A DNA stretch of 64,000 bases, taken from positions 1,550,001 through 1,614,000 of the forward strand of contig NZ_BQME02000002.1 in the NCBI RefSeq assembly GCF_022180385.2, in the 5' to 3' direction. This stretch comes from Paenibacillus sp. L3-i20 (GTDB lineage: Bacteria; Bacillota; Bacilli; Paenibacillales; Paenibacillaceae). The notes below the pieces were generated by a model, which had not been told where the DNA came from, made no database searches, and was given only the letters and a program-made list of their open reading frames with translations. Positions 10,394-20,004 of the stretch are shown here, piece after piece. The first letter of the stretch is position 1. Every line of letters begins with the position of its first letter. Both the position numbers and the translations under genes were made by a program.

Positions 10394-12235
10394 ATGTCTA
10401 ACACATTTCACGCTCTCGGAGTTTCTCAAGAGCTCAACGACTTATTGAAGCAAGCCGGAATTACAGATCCAACTCCAGTTCAACGTCAAGCCATTCCACT
10501 TCTACTAAGCGGACAAGACGTAATCGCTCAGGCGCAGACTGGTACTGGAAAAACATTAGCTTTCGCTCTACCGATATTAGAGAAGATAAATGTAGAAAAA
10601 GCGCAAGTTCAAGCACTTATTCTTACACCTACGAGAGAGCTAGCTATTCAAATCACCGCTGAACTGAAAAAATTAGCGCCCGCATTCGGAGCTAACGTAC
10701 TTGCTGCTTATGGCGGTCAGGACGTTGATGCACAAATACGCAAGCTGCAACGTGCGCCGCATATTGTCGTAGCGACACCGGGCAGATTAATTGATCATAT
10801 GAATCGTCAAACGATTAACTTAGGTAAGTTATCCATGCTCGTATTGGATGAAGCTGACCAAATGCTTCATATGGGCTTCTTGCCTGATGTGGAAGGCATT
10901 ATTTCTCAAACGCCTAGAGCTCGTCAAACGATGTTGTTCTCTGCAACAATGCCGGATGCGATACGCCGCTTGGCAGTTGAATATATGAATTCCCCTTCAG
11001 ATATACAAATACGCAGCACGAATGTCACACTCGACAGCATCAAACAGCTTGTCGTAAATACGACAGACCGCGGCAGAGAAAAAGCGTTAATCCATTTGCT
11101 TGAAAGACATCAACCGTACTTGGCAGTTATTTTCTGTCGAACGAAAGTTCGTGCTAAGAAGCTTAATGAAGCACTAAAAGATCACGGATTTGCTTCCGAT
11201 GAACTTCATGGCGATCTTACACAAGCGAAACGGGAGCAAGTAATGAAACGATTCCGTGATGCTCGTCTTCAAGTTCTCGTTGCAACGGATGTTGCAGCAC
11301 GTGGTCTAGACGTTGAAGGTGTAACTCACGTGTACAATTACGATGTTCCGATGGATGGAGAAAGTTACATCCACCGTATCGGCAGAACTGGACGCGCAGG
11401 CCATAATGGAATGGCAGTAACACTTGCCACTCATTATGACGTAAATAAACTTGCAGTTATAGAAAAAGGAATAAATGCTCGTCTTGAGCATCGCACAATA
11501 GATAGTGAAGGCGAACTTTCAACAGCTTCTAAGAGCCCAGCATCATTCGGCGGTAAAGAACGTGGACGCAGTGGAGATAAAGAATCCGGACGCGGTGGTC
11601 GCAGTGAAGGTGGACGCGGTCGTAGTTCATCGGCTGGTGGACGCAGCGGTCGTGGAGAACGCAACTCGTCTGAAGGCGGTCGCAGCAATGGTCGAAGTGA
11701 ACGCGGAGCTTCGGAAGGTGGACGCAGCGGTCGTGGATCAAGAAATACAGCTGAAGGTAGATTTAGCCGTAGTGAAAACACTTCTTCTGAAAATGCTTTC
11801 GCTCGTAATGCGGGTGGCGCAGGTCGCCGTCGCAGCAACGACGCTGATGGAGGAATCCAAGAGCAACAACGTCCTTCAAGATCATCCAGCGGCAGAAATG
11901 GTGGTCGCTCCTCGTTAGGTCCAGATTCACCAGTTGCAAATCCGTGGGGAACTGCAGAAGCAAAAGAACGTGGACGTTCCGGCGAACAGAGCTATGGCCG
12001 TGGCGCTTCACGTGGACCTAAAAGAAGTGGCGGACCATCATCAAGAAGTCGTGGCGGAGCAGAATCAAACGTTAGCGAATCACCTCGCGACAGAAATGCT
12101 GGAGGATCAGGCGGTACAGGCAAGCCTAACCGCGCTGGCAGCAGGCCATCTGGTGGTGGCGGACGCCCAGCAGGCAAAGGAAACTTTGGCGGTAACCGTA
12201 ATTCGAGCGCTCCTAGAGGACGAGGAAGATCATAA
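10394..12235 (+). CDS. DEAD-box RNA helicase with long Arg/Gly/Ser tail
   Basis: A 613-residue protein. The helicase core (residues 1-365) holds the Q motif, AQTGTGKT (motif I), [19 protein letters not shown] (motif II), SATMP (motif III), ARGLD and [10 protein letters not shown] (motif VI). The remaining 240 residues are highly repetitive [15 protein letters not shown]-type sequence, rich in Arg, Gly and Ser and probably disordered and RNA-binding. A role in RNA unwinding, ribosome assembly or mRNA decay follows from the family. It is the second such gene here; the other is cshA-like at 35.8-37.5 kb. AAAGAGGAAAA precedes the ATG. Confidence 0.95.
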   Translation: MSNTFHALGVSQELNDLLKQAGITDPTPVQRQAIPLLLSGQDVIAQAQTGTGKTLAFALPILEKINVEKAQVQALILTPTRELAIQITAELKKLAPAFGANVLAAYGGQDVDAQIRKLQRAPHIVVATPGRLIDHMNRQTINLGKLSMLVLDEADQMLHMGFLPDVEGIISQTPRARQTMLFSATMPDAIRRLAVEYMNSPSDIQIRSTNVTLDSIKQLVVNTTDRGREKALIHLLERHQPYLAVIFCRTKVRAKKLNEALKDHGFASDELHGDLTQAKREQVMKRFRDARLQVLVATDVAARGLDVEGVTHVYNYDVPMDGESYIHRIGRTGRAGHNGMAVTLATHYDVNKLAVIEKGINARLEHRTIDSEGELSTASKSPASFGGKERGRSGDKESGRGGRSEGGRGRSSSAGGRSGRGERNSSEGGRSNGRSERGASEGGRSGRGSRNTAEGRFSRSENTSSENAFARNAGGAGRRRSNDADGGIQEQQRPSRSSSGRNGGRSSLGPDSPVANPWGTAEAKERGRSGEQSYGRGASRGPKRSGGPSSRSRGGAESNVSESPRDRNAGGSGGTGKPNRAGSRPSGGGGRPAGKGNFGGNRNSSAPRGRGRS

Positions 12236-12243
12236 TTTGAAAC

Positions 12244-12282
12244 AAAAAAGTCTGTTCACGTTTTACGTGACAGACTTTTTTT
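12244..12282 (+). terminator. rho-independent terminator of the helicase gene
   Basis: AAAAAAGTCTGT and ACAGACTTTTTTT arms enclose a CACG/CGTG inner stem and end in a long T run just after the stop codon. Confidence 0.85.
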
Positions 12283-12305
12283 CATCCTATATTCAGCGAT
12301 TTCGT

Positions 12306-12959
12306 TTATCCCGGATGACGCATAATTAGTTCATTGCAAAAATATTGCACAACTTCATGTGGCGTTTCAAAGTATTCGTCAGGAGATGCGGTAGACAAAA
12401 TATCTCGTCTTCCATCGCCCCATAATGCAGCTCCGCTGACCATCCCAGCTGCGCTAGCTGCAATCATATCCGTAGGCTGATCACCAATATAAGCACATTC
12501 TTCCGCTCGATACCCAATCATTGCAGCAGCCAATTGCAGCGGGACAGGACTTGGTTTATGAAATTTCGTATCTTCTTGCCCTATAATACATGAGAAAAAA
12601 TGCTTTATTTTACTATTCTCTAGCTCCTTAAGGACATTAACTCGTGTTTTGGCAGATACGACCCCAAGCTCATATCCATTTCTCGCCAGATCCTCGAGCA
12701 TGTCGATCACGCCATCAAATAGAACAATAGAACTGGAATTTGCATTATAATATAAGGTGGCTGCTTTTAAAATGTTAGCCCCATCTTCAGGATATAACAG
12801 TAACATCACTTTTGCTAACGGTTTTCCTTTGAGAATAGCTAACTCTTCTTCTGATGCTTCCCTATTAAGAATAGAGCGGAACCCTTCCCTCATTGCTGCT
12901 GCCGCAAGCTTTTCGCTGTCAATCAGTGTGCCATCTAAGTCAAATAGAATACACTTCAT
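12306..12959 (-). CDS. HAD-superfamily phosphatase (phosphoglycolate phosphatase-like)
   Basis: About 217 residues. FDLDGTLIDSEK (motif I with nucleophile and acid/base Asp), VVSAKTRVNV (motif II region), K in KFHKPSP (motif III) and YIGDQPTDMIAA (motif IV) are all present, with a helical C1 cap. It should remove phosphate from a small metabolite; PpaX/Gph-type activity is only a guess. MKCILFD is taken as the start because GAAGGTG precedes it; the in-frame upstream ATG lacks a good site. Confidence 0.85.
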   Translation of the reverse strand: MKCILFDLDGTLIDSEKLAAAAMREGFRSILNREASEEELAILKGKPLAKVMLLLYPEDGANILKAATLYYNANSSSIVLFDGVIDMLEDLARNGYELGVVSAKTRVNVLKELENSKIKHFFSCIIGQEDTKFHKPSPVPLQLAAAMIGYRAEECAYIGDQPTDMIAASAAGMVSGAALWGDGRRDILSTASPDEYFETPHEVVQYFCNELIMRHPG

Positions 12960-13329
12960 TTTGGCACACCTTCGTTGACCCAATTCAGGTTATTCTTAAA
13001 AACAACTCTGCTAGTTCCATTAGTAATCAGCTTTGTCTCTACGTCCAACAATTCATCCAAGTCAGATTCATAAGTACTCAAATTCTCGAACCCCTTTATC
13101 TATAATTTCCAAATATTGTAGCATAGATGGATCAATAAAAAAATAGATAATTAACAACGTTTATGTAAGTGCATTCATTACCGCCTTTAAGCCCAAATGT
13201 ACATGAATTAAGACATATGTCCAATCCATTCGGGGCAAATAACATACACTATCGTATTCCGAAAGCAAAGTAACTTAACTTTAGTAGCTATACACTAGCT
13301 TAGGAAATTTTATTCTAGGAGGAATTGGC
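12960..13329. other. 370-base intergenic stretch
   Basis: AT-rich sequence between the divergent HAD gene and the YjcZ-like gene. AGGAGGAATT at 13318-13327 is the latter's ribosome binding site. I see no other gene, hairpin with U-tract or recognised RNA. The promoter of the small sporulation gene should be here. Confidence 0.5.
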
Positions 13330-13419
13330 ATGTCTGCACTACATGGAGGCTTTACATCGGCAGGGGTAATCCTGGTTCTGTTTATTCTTCTAGTCATCAT
13401 TACGAGGACTTTTCTGTAA
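13330..13419 (+). CDS. YjcZ-family small sporulation-type membrane protein
   Basis: A 29-residue protein, MSALHGGFTSAGVI then LVLFILLVIITRTFL: a short Gly-rich head and one hydrophobic helix. This is the pattern of the YjcZ/SscA-type small proteins of Bacillales, several of which are spore-associated. AGGAGGAATTGGC lies before the ATG and a U-tailed hairpin follows. A close paralogue is at 35650-35745 and shares the LVLFILLVIIT core. Confidence 0.82.
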   Translation: MSALHGGFTSAGVILVLFILLVIITRTFL

Positions 13420-13445
13420 TAAACAATCAACTTACGCCTATATCG

Positions 13446-13478
13446 AAAAACCGCCAGAGATTAGCTCTGGCGGTTTTT
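13446..13478. terminator. bidirectional terminator
   Basis: AAAAACCGCCAGAG and CTCTGGCGGTTTTT form a near-perfect hairpin with A and T tails. It serves the YjcZ-like gene and the convergent Cof-type phosphatase gene. Confidence 0.85.
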
Positions 13479-13493
13479 CACGTGTTTATTAAT

Positions 13494-14291
13494 TTACTTA
13501 AGGGCATAATGACGTATTGCAGCAGCTACTCCACTTTCGTTATTACTTCCTACAACCGCGTCCGCTGCTTCTTTCACCATATCCGGTGAATTACTCATCG
13601 CGATGCCAATTCCTGCGAATTGCAACATAGAAATATCATTATAATAATTGCCAATAGCCAATATTTTCTCTCTAGCAATACTACGACCTTCGGCCAATTG
13701 ACGTAGAGCCTCACCTTTACTTGCACCTGGATGCTGAACATCTATGAAGAGATCCCCGCTTCGAATGATTTGCAGATTTGGAGAACGTTTCTCCCAATAG
13801 CTTTGGACCTCATCCATCGATTCTTTTGTCCCAAACAAAGTTAGCTTCACTAGTTTATCAGGCAACCGCTGGTCGATACTCATCAATGTTGGTTGTACAT
13901 TATGGAACTCATACATAGCTTTAGTCTCTGGCGTTAACATTTCCACATACATCTCAAAAGCAGTATTTAGATCATAATGGATATTATTCTCTCGACAGTA
14001 GTTAATAAACTCACCAATATAAGTTTGATCAATATCATATTGAAACAATACCGCACGATCAAACGACTGAATAGTAGCAGCCCCATTATGAGTAATTAAC
14101 GTGCCGCTTAGCCCTAACTCCTCTAAAACTGGCAATGCTCCCATCGGACCACGGCCTGTGCATAACACAATTTCCGCACCCCTTTGTGATGCTTCACGCA
14201 CAGCTTCCTTAACATCTCCTAGCAGTTCATGATCATCTGTCAGCAGCGTACCATCTACATCAAGCGCGATCAACTCATAGTTTATTCCCAT
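13494..14291 (-). CDS. Cof-type HAD-IIB family phosphatase
   Basis: A 265-residue protein with ALDVDGTLLTDDH (motif I), LCTGRGPMGALP (motif II), the C2-type cap, the lysine of SKGEALRQL (motif III) and AIGNYYNDISML (motif IV, GNxxND). Family members dephosphorylate sugar phosphates, flavin precursors or other small metabolites in the cytosol; the substrate is not predictable. GGAGTGCAGTCACT lies upstream of the ATG. The pseudouridine synthase gene is 32 bases upstream on the same strand. Confidence 0.9.
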   Translation of the reverse strand: MGINYELIALDVDGTLLTDDHELLGDVKEAVREASQRGAEIVLCTGRGPMGALPVLEELGLSGTLITHNGAATIQSFDRAVLFQYDIDQTYIGEFINYCRENNIHYDLNTAFEMYVEMLTPETKAMYEFHNVQPTLMSIDQRLPDKLVKLTLFGTKESMDEVQSYWEKRSPNLQIIRSGDLFIDVQHPGASKGEALRQLAEGRSIAREKILAIGNYYNDISMLQFAGIGIAMSNSPDMVKEAADAVVGSNNESGVAAAIRHYALK

Positions 14292-14323
14292 AGTGACTGC
14301 ACTCCTATCTTTTATTTACATCT

Positions 14324-15076
14324 CTATCTCTCTATCCCACGATGAGCACGAAGCAGTTCCACTTCCTCGTCAGTTAATTCTCGATATGAACCTTCGGAAA
14401 GTGATTCATCTAAGCTTAGCGGACCCATCGCTATTCTCTTTAAGGTTAGCACCTTTTTACCTACTGCATCAAACATACGTTTTACTTGATGGAACTTTCC
14501 TTCTCTAATTGTAATCCTAATGAGTGAACAAATTCCTATAGGCTCTTCTATTTTGTCCAATATGATTAAGTCAGCCGGCATAGTCAGATAACTATCATCT
14601 AACTCTACCCCTGCGGTAAATGCTTGTTGATCCGCTTCCCCAACATCTCCCCAAACTAACGCTTCATACGTTTTGTCTACATGCTTACGCGGTGACAATA
14701 GCTCATGCGCCAATTGTCCATCGTTCGTAAGTAATAATAAACCTACAGTATCTTTGTCCAGACGTCCAACTGGGAAAGGACTAAGCAGCTTATCATGATC
14801 TTCTAGCAAGTCGATAACTGTTCGCTCCTTGTTATCCTCTGTAGCTGATATAACTCCTTGCGGTTTATTAAGCATCAAATAGATGACATTACGATACACA
14901 ACACGCTCACCTTCAAATGCAACCTCCTGCACGATTGGATCAACAATGAGGCCGCTATCCTTCACAACGAGTCCGTTTACTGTTACTTTACCTTGTTTCA
15001 CGGCTCGCTTTATTTCACTTCTTGTCCCATGCCCCATATTTGAAAGCAACTTATCTAATCGAAGTTTCTCTGCCAC
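14324..15076 (-). CDS. RsuA-family 16S rRNA pseudouridine synthase
   Basis: A 250-residue protein. The N-terminal S4 RNA-binding domain (LRLDKLLSNMGHGTRSEIKRAVKQGKV) is followed by the RsuA/RluB catalytic domain with PVGRLDKDTVGLLLLTNDG, holding the catalytic Asp in the GRLDKDT motif, and EGKFHQVKRMFDAVG. The length and motif fit RsuA, which modifies U516 of 16S rRNA. It starts one base after the stop of the methyltransferase gene, so the two rRNA-modifying enzymes are probably co-expressed. Confidence 0.92.
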   Translation of the reverse strand: MAEKLRLDKLLSNMGHGTRSEIKRAVKQGKVTVNGLVVKDSGLIVDPIVQEVAFEGERVVYRNVIYLMLNKPQGVISATEDNKERTVIDLLEDHDKLLSPFPVGRLDKDTVGLLLLTNDGQLAHELLSPRKHVDKTYEALVWGDVGEADQQAFTAGVELDDSYLTMPADLIILDKIEEPIGICSLIRITIREGKFHQVKRMFDAVGKKVLTLKRIAMGPLSLDESLSEGSYRELTDEEVELLRAHRGIER

Positions 15077-15077
15077 T

Positions 15078-16604
15078 TTAAACTAGCCTCCATCCTGCCG
15101 ACAATTCATTTTTCAACATCCCATCGGCATATTTACCCCAACCAATCGGAAAACCATCGACACAAATTAATGCAAATCCTTTAGGTTCTGCTCCATTCTG
15201 GAGGTGCAACTGCTCTCTGTCGACAAACAAGGTTTCCCCTTTTAAATATCTTATAACGTCATCTTCATTTGAGCTAAAGCTAATCGACCTAGCAGCATCC
15301 GTCCGAATAAGGCCAAGCGCTAACGCCTGTGAAGGGTGGAATCTTCCTCTTATCGCTTCTCCAGCAAGCCATCCTGCTCGTACAACCTTTAACCCATCAA
15401 GCGAAGGAACACCTCGCTGACCAATATATACTTTAGCTCCAAAAATGACGAGCTTTTCATTCTCATCTAGCACCAAATTTAAATGCTGATCGCTGAATGC
15501 TTTCCATGCTTCTTCAGGGCTGAGCTCAACTACGGGTGGTTTGCTCCCACGCGTCATTTTTTCATTCCGCTGCTTTTTACTTTTAGACTTCATTGAATAG
15601 GACATCTGAGATCTTTTCTCTTCAATATTAGTTATTTCTCCGTCATGATTCCGTTCTCCACTACGCTTCAATACAGCAACATAATGACCTTCGCCTTCAA
15701 CTTTATGAGGCCATAATCTTACTGTACCGTCTAAGCTCCGCGTGTTTTCTGTGCCTAGTTTGCTAGCAATGTCTTCAGCAACCCAGTCTAACCTGCCCGG
15801 ACTTAGCCCACCATAATGATGAACAGGTACCACAGAAAACTCTGGGTGCGTGACCAGAAACGAGGCAATTTGATCTTCGTTCTCTTCAGGAGAAAAAGTA
15901 CATGTAGAATAAACAAGCATACCGCCTGGTGCAAGCATCTCAGCAGCATAAACTAGTATGTCCCGCTGCATGATCGAACATTTCTCAATTGAATGTCTCT
16001 CCCAATCTGCTGCCATCGATTCATCTTTGCGGAACATACCTTCCCCAGAACAAGGAGCATCTACTAATATTCGATCGAACCATCCTCCGAATACTGGTGC
16101 TAAATTAGATGGCTCTTCATTTAGAATAACAGCGTTTCTTATGCCAGCAAGCTCAATGTTTTTGGCTAATGCTTTCGTTCTTTCGAATGCATTGTCATTC
16201 GTTACAAGAACTCCTTGTCCCATTAACTTCCCTGCAATTTGCGTTGATTTACCTCCGGGAGCAGCACATAGATCGAGTACTCGATGGCCAGGTTGAACAT
16301 TAAGCAGCTCAACAGGCAACATGGCACTTGGCTCTTGAATGTAATAGAGCCCCGCATGATAATGAGGATGTTTGCCTGGTCGGTCCTCTTCCGTATAATA
16401 AAGCCCATCCTTCACCCAAGGAATTGGCCGCACCCTGTCCTTCATCGGTGAAAGCTTCATCCACTCATCTACGCTAACCTTCAAAGGGTTGATTCGAAGA
16501 CCATACACCCGTGGATCATCGTAGGAATTCATAAATCTCTCAAACTCATCTTGAAGTAGCTCTTCCATCTTCAATAGAAATTTTGCTGGTAATATGCTGT
16601 TCAT
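15078..16604 (-). CDS. RsmB/RsmF-type (NOL1/NOP2/sun) rRNA cytosine-C5 methyltransferase
   Basis: A 508-residue protein. The Rossmann SAM domain has VLDLCAAPGGKSTQIA (motif I), VDAPCSGEGMFRK (motif IV with the release cysteine) and VYSTCTFSPEENE (motif VI with the catalytic cysteine). An N-terminal RNA-binding segment and a C-terminal extension with a PUA-like end (PKGFALICVDGFPIGWGKY) match the RsmF/YebU architecture, so m5C formation in 16S rRNA is likely. CAGGAGGACC precedes the ATG. Directly upstream of the pseudouridine synthase gene. Confidence 0.9.
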   Translation of the reverse strand: MNSILPAKFLLKMEELLQDEFERFMNSYDDPRVYGLRINPLKVSVDEWMKLSPMKDRVRPIPWVKDGLYYTEEDRPGKHPHYHAGLYYIQEPSAMLPVELLNVQPGHRVLDLCAAPGGKSTQIAGKLMGQGVLVTNDNAFERTKALAKNIELAGIRNAVILNEEPSNLAPVFGGWFDRILVDAPCSGEGMFRKDESMAADWERHSIEKCSIMQRDILVYAAEMLAPGGMLVYSTCTFSPEENEDQIASFLVTHPEFSVVPVHHYGGLSPGRLDWVAEDIASKLGTENTRSLDGTVRLWPHKVEGEGHYVAVLKRSGERNHDGEITNIEEKRSQMSYSMKSKSKKQRNEKMTRGSKPPVVELSPEEAWKAFSDQHLNLVLDENEKLVIFGAKVYIGQRGVPSLDGLKVVRAGWLAGEAIRGRFHPSQALALGLIRTDAARSISFSSNEDDVIRYLKGETLFVDREQLHLQNGAEPKGFALICVDGFPIGWGKYADGMLKNELSAGWRLV

Positions 16605-16741
16605 GCTGGTCCTCCTGCCAAATATCGATTACTTCTTCTCATCTACAAACACAATCCGCTTTGGTATATAATAAAAAGTAAGTGAGGCAATAAGCCATCC
16701 TTAGGCTTGTCCATTACAACTAAAATGGAGGTTAATTAGTA

Positions 16742-17263
16742 ATGAAAAAGAAAAAAACAAAGTTTAAAATGATTTATGTGTATATCGGTATTATTATCTT
16801 TTTGTTCGGATCTATCTTCGTATTAAACAATTCAGGTAAAAAGAATGAACTTTATGCTAAGTCCGTATCCGATTTAAATCCTGCAACACGTGCGCAACTG
16901 GATGATCCCAACTATCAGAATATCATATTGCCGAAAGAATTGGACAAGAAGGTTGCCGATAAAGAAGACTTCTTCGTGTATATGTTTGCATCAAACTGCG
17001 AGTATTGCAAATTCACAACGCCACAAATCAAACCAATTGCTGATGGAATAGGTATTGATTTGCCGATGTTCAACTTGCTTGAATTCAGAGACTATGGAAC
17101 TAAATATGGTGTTGAGTATACACCAACACTTCTTTACTTCAAGGATGGTGTTGAAGTCGATCGTCTTGAAGGAGGACTCAAACAAGAAGGAATGACCTCG
17201 GGCAGTACTCTTGAAGACTTTAAAGCATTCTTTATCAAAAATTCAGTACCTGAGGTGAAATGA
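16742..17263 (+). CDS. membrane-anchored thioredoxin-like protein
   Basis: A 173-residue protein. An N-terminal hydrophobic anchor (MIYVYIGIIIFLFGSIFVL) is followed by an extracytoplasmic thioredoxin fold with CEYCK as the redox pair, in the context FVYMFASNCEYCKFTTPQ, and the cis-Pro segment YTPTLLYFKDG. It probably handles disulfides outside the membrane. ATGGAGGTTAATTAGT precedes the ATG. It overlaps the PCYCGC lipoprotein gene by four bases (ATGA), so they are translationally coupled and may share substrates. Confidence 0.88.
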   Translation: MKKKKTKFKMIYVYIGIIIFLFGSIFVLNNSGKKNELYAKSVSDLNPATRAQLDDPNYQNIILPKELDKKVADKEDFFVYMFASNCEYCKFTTPQIKPIADGIGIDLPMFNLLEFRDYGTKYGVEYTPTLLYFKDGVEVDRLEGGLKQEGMTSGSTLEDFKAFFIKNSVPEVK

Positions 17264-17805
17264 TGAAACCTAACCGATCAGCTAGTGCCGAGCCTAATGG
17301 GGTGAACCAACAAAACACCGGCTCCACATCTAGAGGCATAATGTATGCCATGCTGCTCGGATTTGCTCTTATTACACTACTCACTGCTTGTAGCATGGGT
17401 AATGACAAAGAGAGTGGTCATACTGAGCTGCACGGCTCAGAAACTTGGGAAAAAACAGCATCACTGAAAGAACAACCCGGATTTCTCAAGGACCACACAA
17501 AACTTACTCAAGATCTATACGCTGAAGTACACAACCATACTGATCTAATGGGCGGCATTAACTGCTACTGCGGCTGTATGGCGGGAACGGAAATTGATGA
17601 ACCTCATGATTCCTTGCTCCGATGCTACATTACCGAACATCCTGCTGATGACGGTACGGTCACATGGACAGATCATAGTACCAGTTGCGGTATTTGCAAA
17701 AAAGAAATGGAAATGATCGTCAACTTAAGCAAGCAAGGAAAAACGGACGATGAAATTCGTGAAGCCATAGATGAAGCCTTTAAGCCCAAAAACGTAAAGA
17801 GCTGA
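17260..17805 (+). CDS. PCYCGC-motif lipoprotein
   Basis: A 181-residue protein. After a polar leader, a hydrophobic stretch (MLLGFALITLLTAC) ends in a lipobox with Cys near residue 45, so the protein is exported and lipidated. The mature part has NCYCGCMAG, a later single Cys and CGICKKEM, the cysteine pattern of the PCYCGC domain family, whose role is unknown but may be metal or redox related. The start overlaps the thioredoxin gene; an internal ATG (MYAMLLG) would give a more typical short lipoprotein signal. Confidence 0.82.
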   Translation: MMKPNRSASAEPNGVNQQNTGSTSRGIMYAMLLGFALITLLTACSMGNDKESGHTELHGSETWEKTASLKEQPGFLKDHTKLTQDLYAEVHNHTDLMGGINCYCGCMAGTEIDEPHDSLLRCYITEHPADDGTVTWTDHSTSCGICKKEMEMIVNLSKQGKTDDEIREAIDEAFKPKNVKS

Positions 17806-17833
17806 TTAGGCTTTAGCCACTCCACGACACAAC

Positions 17834-17874
17834 AAAACCTCCGATCTACTGGTAAAGTAGAACCGGAGGTTTTA
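17834..17874. terminator. bidirectional terminator
   Basis: AAAACCTCCG and CGGAGGTTTT arms with inner TCTACT/AGTAGA pairing and a T-rich tail. It separates the thioredoxin/lipoprotein operon from the convergent alarmone synthetase gene. Confidence 0.8.
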
Positions 17875-17896
17875 TTTTTACTTGGGACACCTCAAA

Positions 17897-18700
17897 TTAG
17901 GTTTGTCCACTCCTCTTCGCCTTACTAATCGATATTCCAATGTCAGTTGCTAAACCGTTTAATCGGGGATAATCCTCGAGCTCGAACAGTTCATTAAATT
18001 TCATCTGGAATTGTGCAGCCTCACGGACTCTATTATAAAAGTACAAATCTTGAATGCCATTTAAAGCGCGTGAGACAACATTGGATTGCTCTTCAAATTC
18101 CGTTTGAGCATCCAATATTTCTTGTCTAATGCTAGTCATTTCTGTATCCAGATGGAATGCAGCTTCGGCTGCTTTTTTTAGTCGAATGCGCACATCATCT
18201 GGTAAGCTTTCTTTAAATTTATAGTTGAGAGAATGCTCGATTGTTGCCCAGAAGTTCATCGCAAGTGTGCGAATCTGGATTTCTGCAAGCACTTCCTTAT
18301 AGCCAAGCGCCGTTTGAACCGGGTATTTTACGATAATATGGTAGCTTCTATAACCGCTATCCTTGTAATTCGTAATGTAGTCCTTCTCGTAAACAAGCTG
18401 CAAATCTCTGCGTGTTCGGATAAGAGCCGCAACTCGATGAATATCATCTACAAATTGGCACATAATTCTTATGCCAGCTATATCCTCTATTCCTGTATCT
18501 AGCTGATCAGGAGCAACCCCAAGTCGTTTCGCTTTTTCCAAAACACTAGATATCCGCTTTGTTCTACCTGTTACGAATTCGATAGGAGCATAAGCTTCTC
18601 TAAGTTTAAGTTCCATTCGCATCGTTTTGAACTTTACCTTTAATTCTTCGACCGCTTGCTCATAAGGCTGTAAAAAAAGACCCCAGTCTCTACCGTCCAT
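17897..18700 (-). CDS. small alarmone synthetase, (p)ppGpp synthetase (RelQ/YjbM-like)
   Basis: A 267-residue protein made of a RelA/SpoT synthetase domain alone, without hydrolase, TGS or ACT domains. It shows KRISSVLEKAKR, DIAGIRIMCQFVDDI, KDSGYRSYHIIV and AEIQIRTLAMNFWATIEHSLNYK, the substrate and catalytic segments of (p)ppGpp synthetases. It should make (p)ppGpp from ATP and GDP/GTP in response to stress. RelQ versus RelP type is not settled. GGAGGCGGCCGG precedes the ATG. Only 17 bases separate it from the upstream pyrD. Confidence 0.9.
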   Translation of the reverse strand: MDGRDWGLFLQPYEQAVEELKVKFKTMRMELKLREAYAPIEFVTGRTKRISSVLEKAKRLGVAPDQLDTGIEDIAGIRIMCQFVDDIHRVAALIRTRRDLQLVYEKDYITNYKDSGYRSYHIIVKYPVQTALGYKEVLAEIQIRTLAMNFWATIEHSLNYKFKESLPDDVRIRLKKAAEAAFHLDTEMTSIRQEILDAQTEFEEQSNVVSRALNGIQDLYFYNRVREAAQFQMKFNELFELEDYPRLNGLATDIGISISKAKRSGQT

Positions 18701-18717
18701 CCGGCCGCCTCCTGTTT

Positions 18718-19815
18718 CTAACGATGATCTGCGCCCACTGCTTCGGCAATATTACGGTAACCATCCTTGCGTAAACATTCTTTAAGTCCGTTTGTAAGCT
18801 CTCGCAGTAATCCAGGTCCTTTATAAATAAGAGCTGTATACACCTCTACCATTGAAGCCCCAGCGCGAATTTTATCGTATGCATCTTGTGCAGTAAAAAT
18901 GCCGCCAGAACCGATGATTGGCATACGTCCACCGGTATATCTGTACACAGAAGCGATCACTTCCGTTGAACGATCCCGCAGTGGTTTACCACTCATCCCA
19001 CCTGCTTGTGAAGCATTAGCATGTGTTAGTCCTTCACGTGATAACGTTGTATTTGTGGCGATGATACCTGCTACACCACATTCCACAATCGTATTTACCG
19101 TGTGCTCAAGTTGCTCCTCAGACATGTCTGGTGCAATTTTCACCATAACTTGCTTCGGAATCGCTTTCCTTGCAACTGCTTGCGCTTTCATCTCATCCAT
19201 GACAGTAACTAACAACTTGCGCAGCTCGTCCCCATGTTGAAGATCACGTAACCCTTGTGTATTCGGGGAACTAATATTAACGACGAAGAAGTCGCCATGA
19301 TCATAAAGGGATCGAATGCAGGATTGGTAATCTTCATGTGCTAACTCATTTGGTGTATTTTTATTTTTTCCAATGTTGACAGCTATCGGAATACGATTAA
19401 TTTTTCGTTTGGATAATGATGCTGCCATCGCATCTGCACCTTCATTATTAAAGCCCATCCGATTTATAAGTGCTTCGTCAGCTGGAAGTCTAAACAATCG
19501 TGGAAGATCGTTACCTGCTTGACCTTTGGGAGTTACTGTACCCACCTCTGCAAATCCGAAGCCAATACTCGAGAATCCATCCGGTGCTTTCCCGTTTTTA
19601 TCCAAGCCTGCAGCGAGACCAATGGGATGTGGGAATTTCAAGCCGAGCAGTTCCGTTCGTAGTTCTGGTGATTCCGACACGCCATACATAGCGTTCATCA
19701 GTCCAGTCATTCCAGGTATTTTGCTGCCAGTGGCCAATCCATCTATGACGACATGATGAGCTTTTTCGGGATCCATTTTGAAAAACATCGGTTTAAGTAA
19801 ATATGTATACAGCAA
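18718..19815 (-). CDS. pyrD: dihydroorotate dehydrogenase (quinone), class 2
   Basis: Membrane-associated FMN enzyme of pyrimidine synthesis that oxidises dihydroorotate to orotate with quinone. Motifs: GLAAGLDKNGKAPDGFSSIG, NRMGFNNEGAD, VNISSPNTQGLRDLQ (class 2 Ser), GIIATNTT and PIIGSGGIFTAQDAY. I choose a TTG start (MLYTYLLKPMFFKMDPEKAH) because GGAGTGAATTT precedes it and class 2 enzymes begin just before this amphipathic helix; the open frame runs 40 codons further upstream without support. It sits alone, away from a pyr operon. Confidence 0.93.
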   Translation of the reverse strand: MLYTYLLKPMFFKMDPEKAHHVVIDGLATGSKIPGMTGLMNAMYGVSESPELRTELLGLKFPHPIGLAAGLDKNGKAPDGFSSIGFGFAEVGTVTPKGQAGNDLPRLFRLPADEALINRMGFNNEGADAMAASLSKRKINRIPIAVNIGKNKNTPNELAHEDYQSCIRSLYDHGDFFVVNISSPNTQGLRDLQHGDELRKLLVTVMDEMKAQAVARKAIPKQVMVKIAPDMSEEQLEHTVNTIVECGVAGIIATNTTLSREGLTHANASQAGGMSGKPLRDRSTEVIASVYRYTGGRMPIIGSGGIFTAQDAYDKIRAGASMVEVYTALIYKGPGLLRELTNGLKECLRKDGYRNIAEAVGADHR

Positions 19816-20004
19816 AAAATTCACTCCGTTCCACGTTGTATGCTCTATCCTACAGTTTATCGCTTTTGCGACAAAAAGAAAAGAGCTTACAGTAACGTAT
19901 TGCTTACTCAGAATGTACATACCATGTTGCGACACTAGGCGAAAACGATTACAATATAGGCATATGTCCCACTTCTATTCATAAAAAGAGAGGTTGATTC
20001 TAGT

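Noticed and set aside
11434-12177. Several long frames antisense to or shifted within the helicase tail
   Set aside because: They are by-products of the repetitive GC-rich Gly/Arg/Ser codons; the Pro/Arg- or Val/Ala-rich translations have no start signals.
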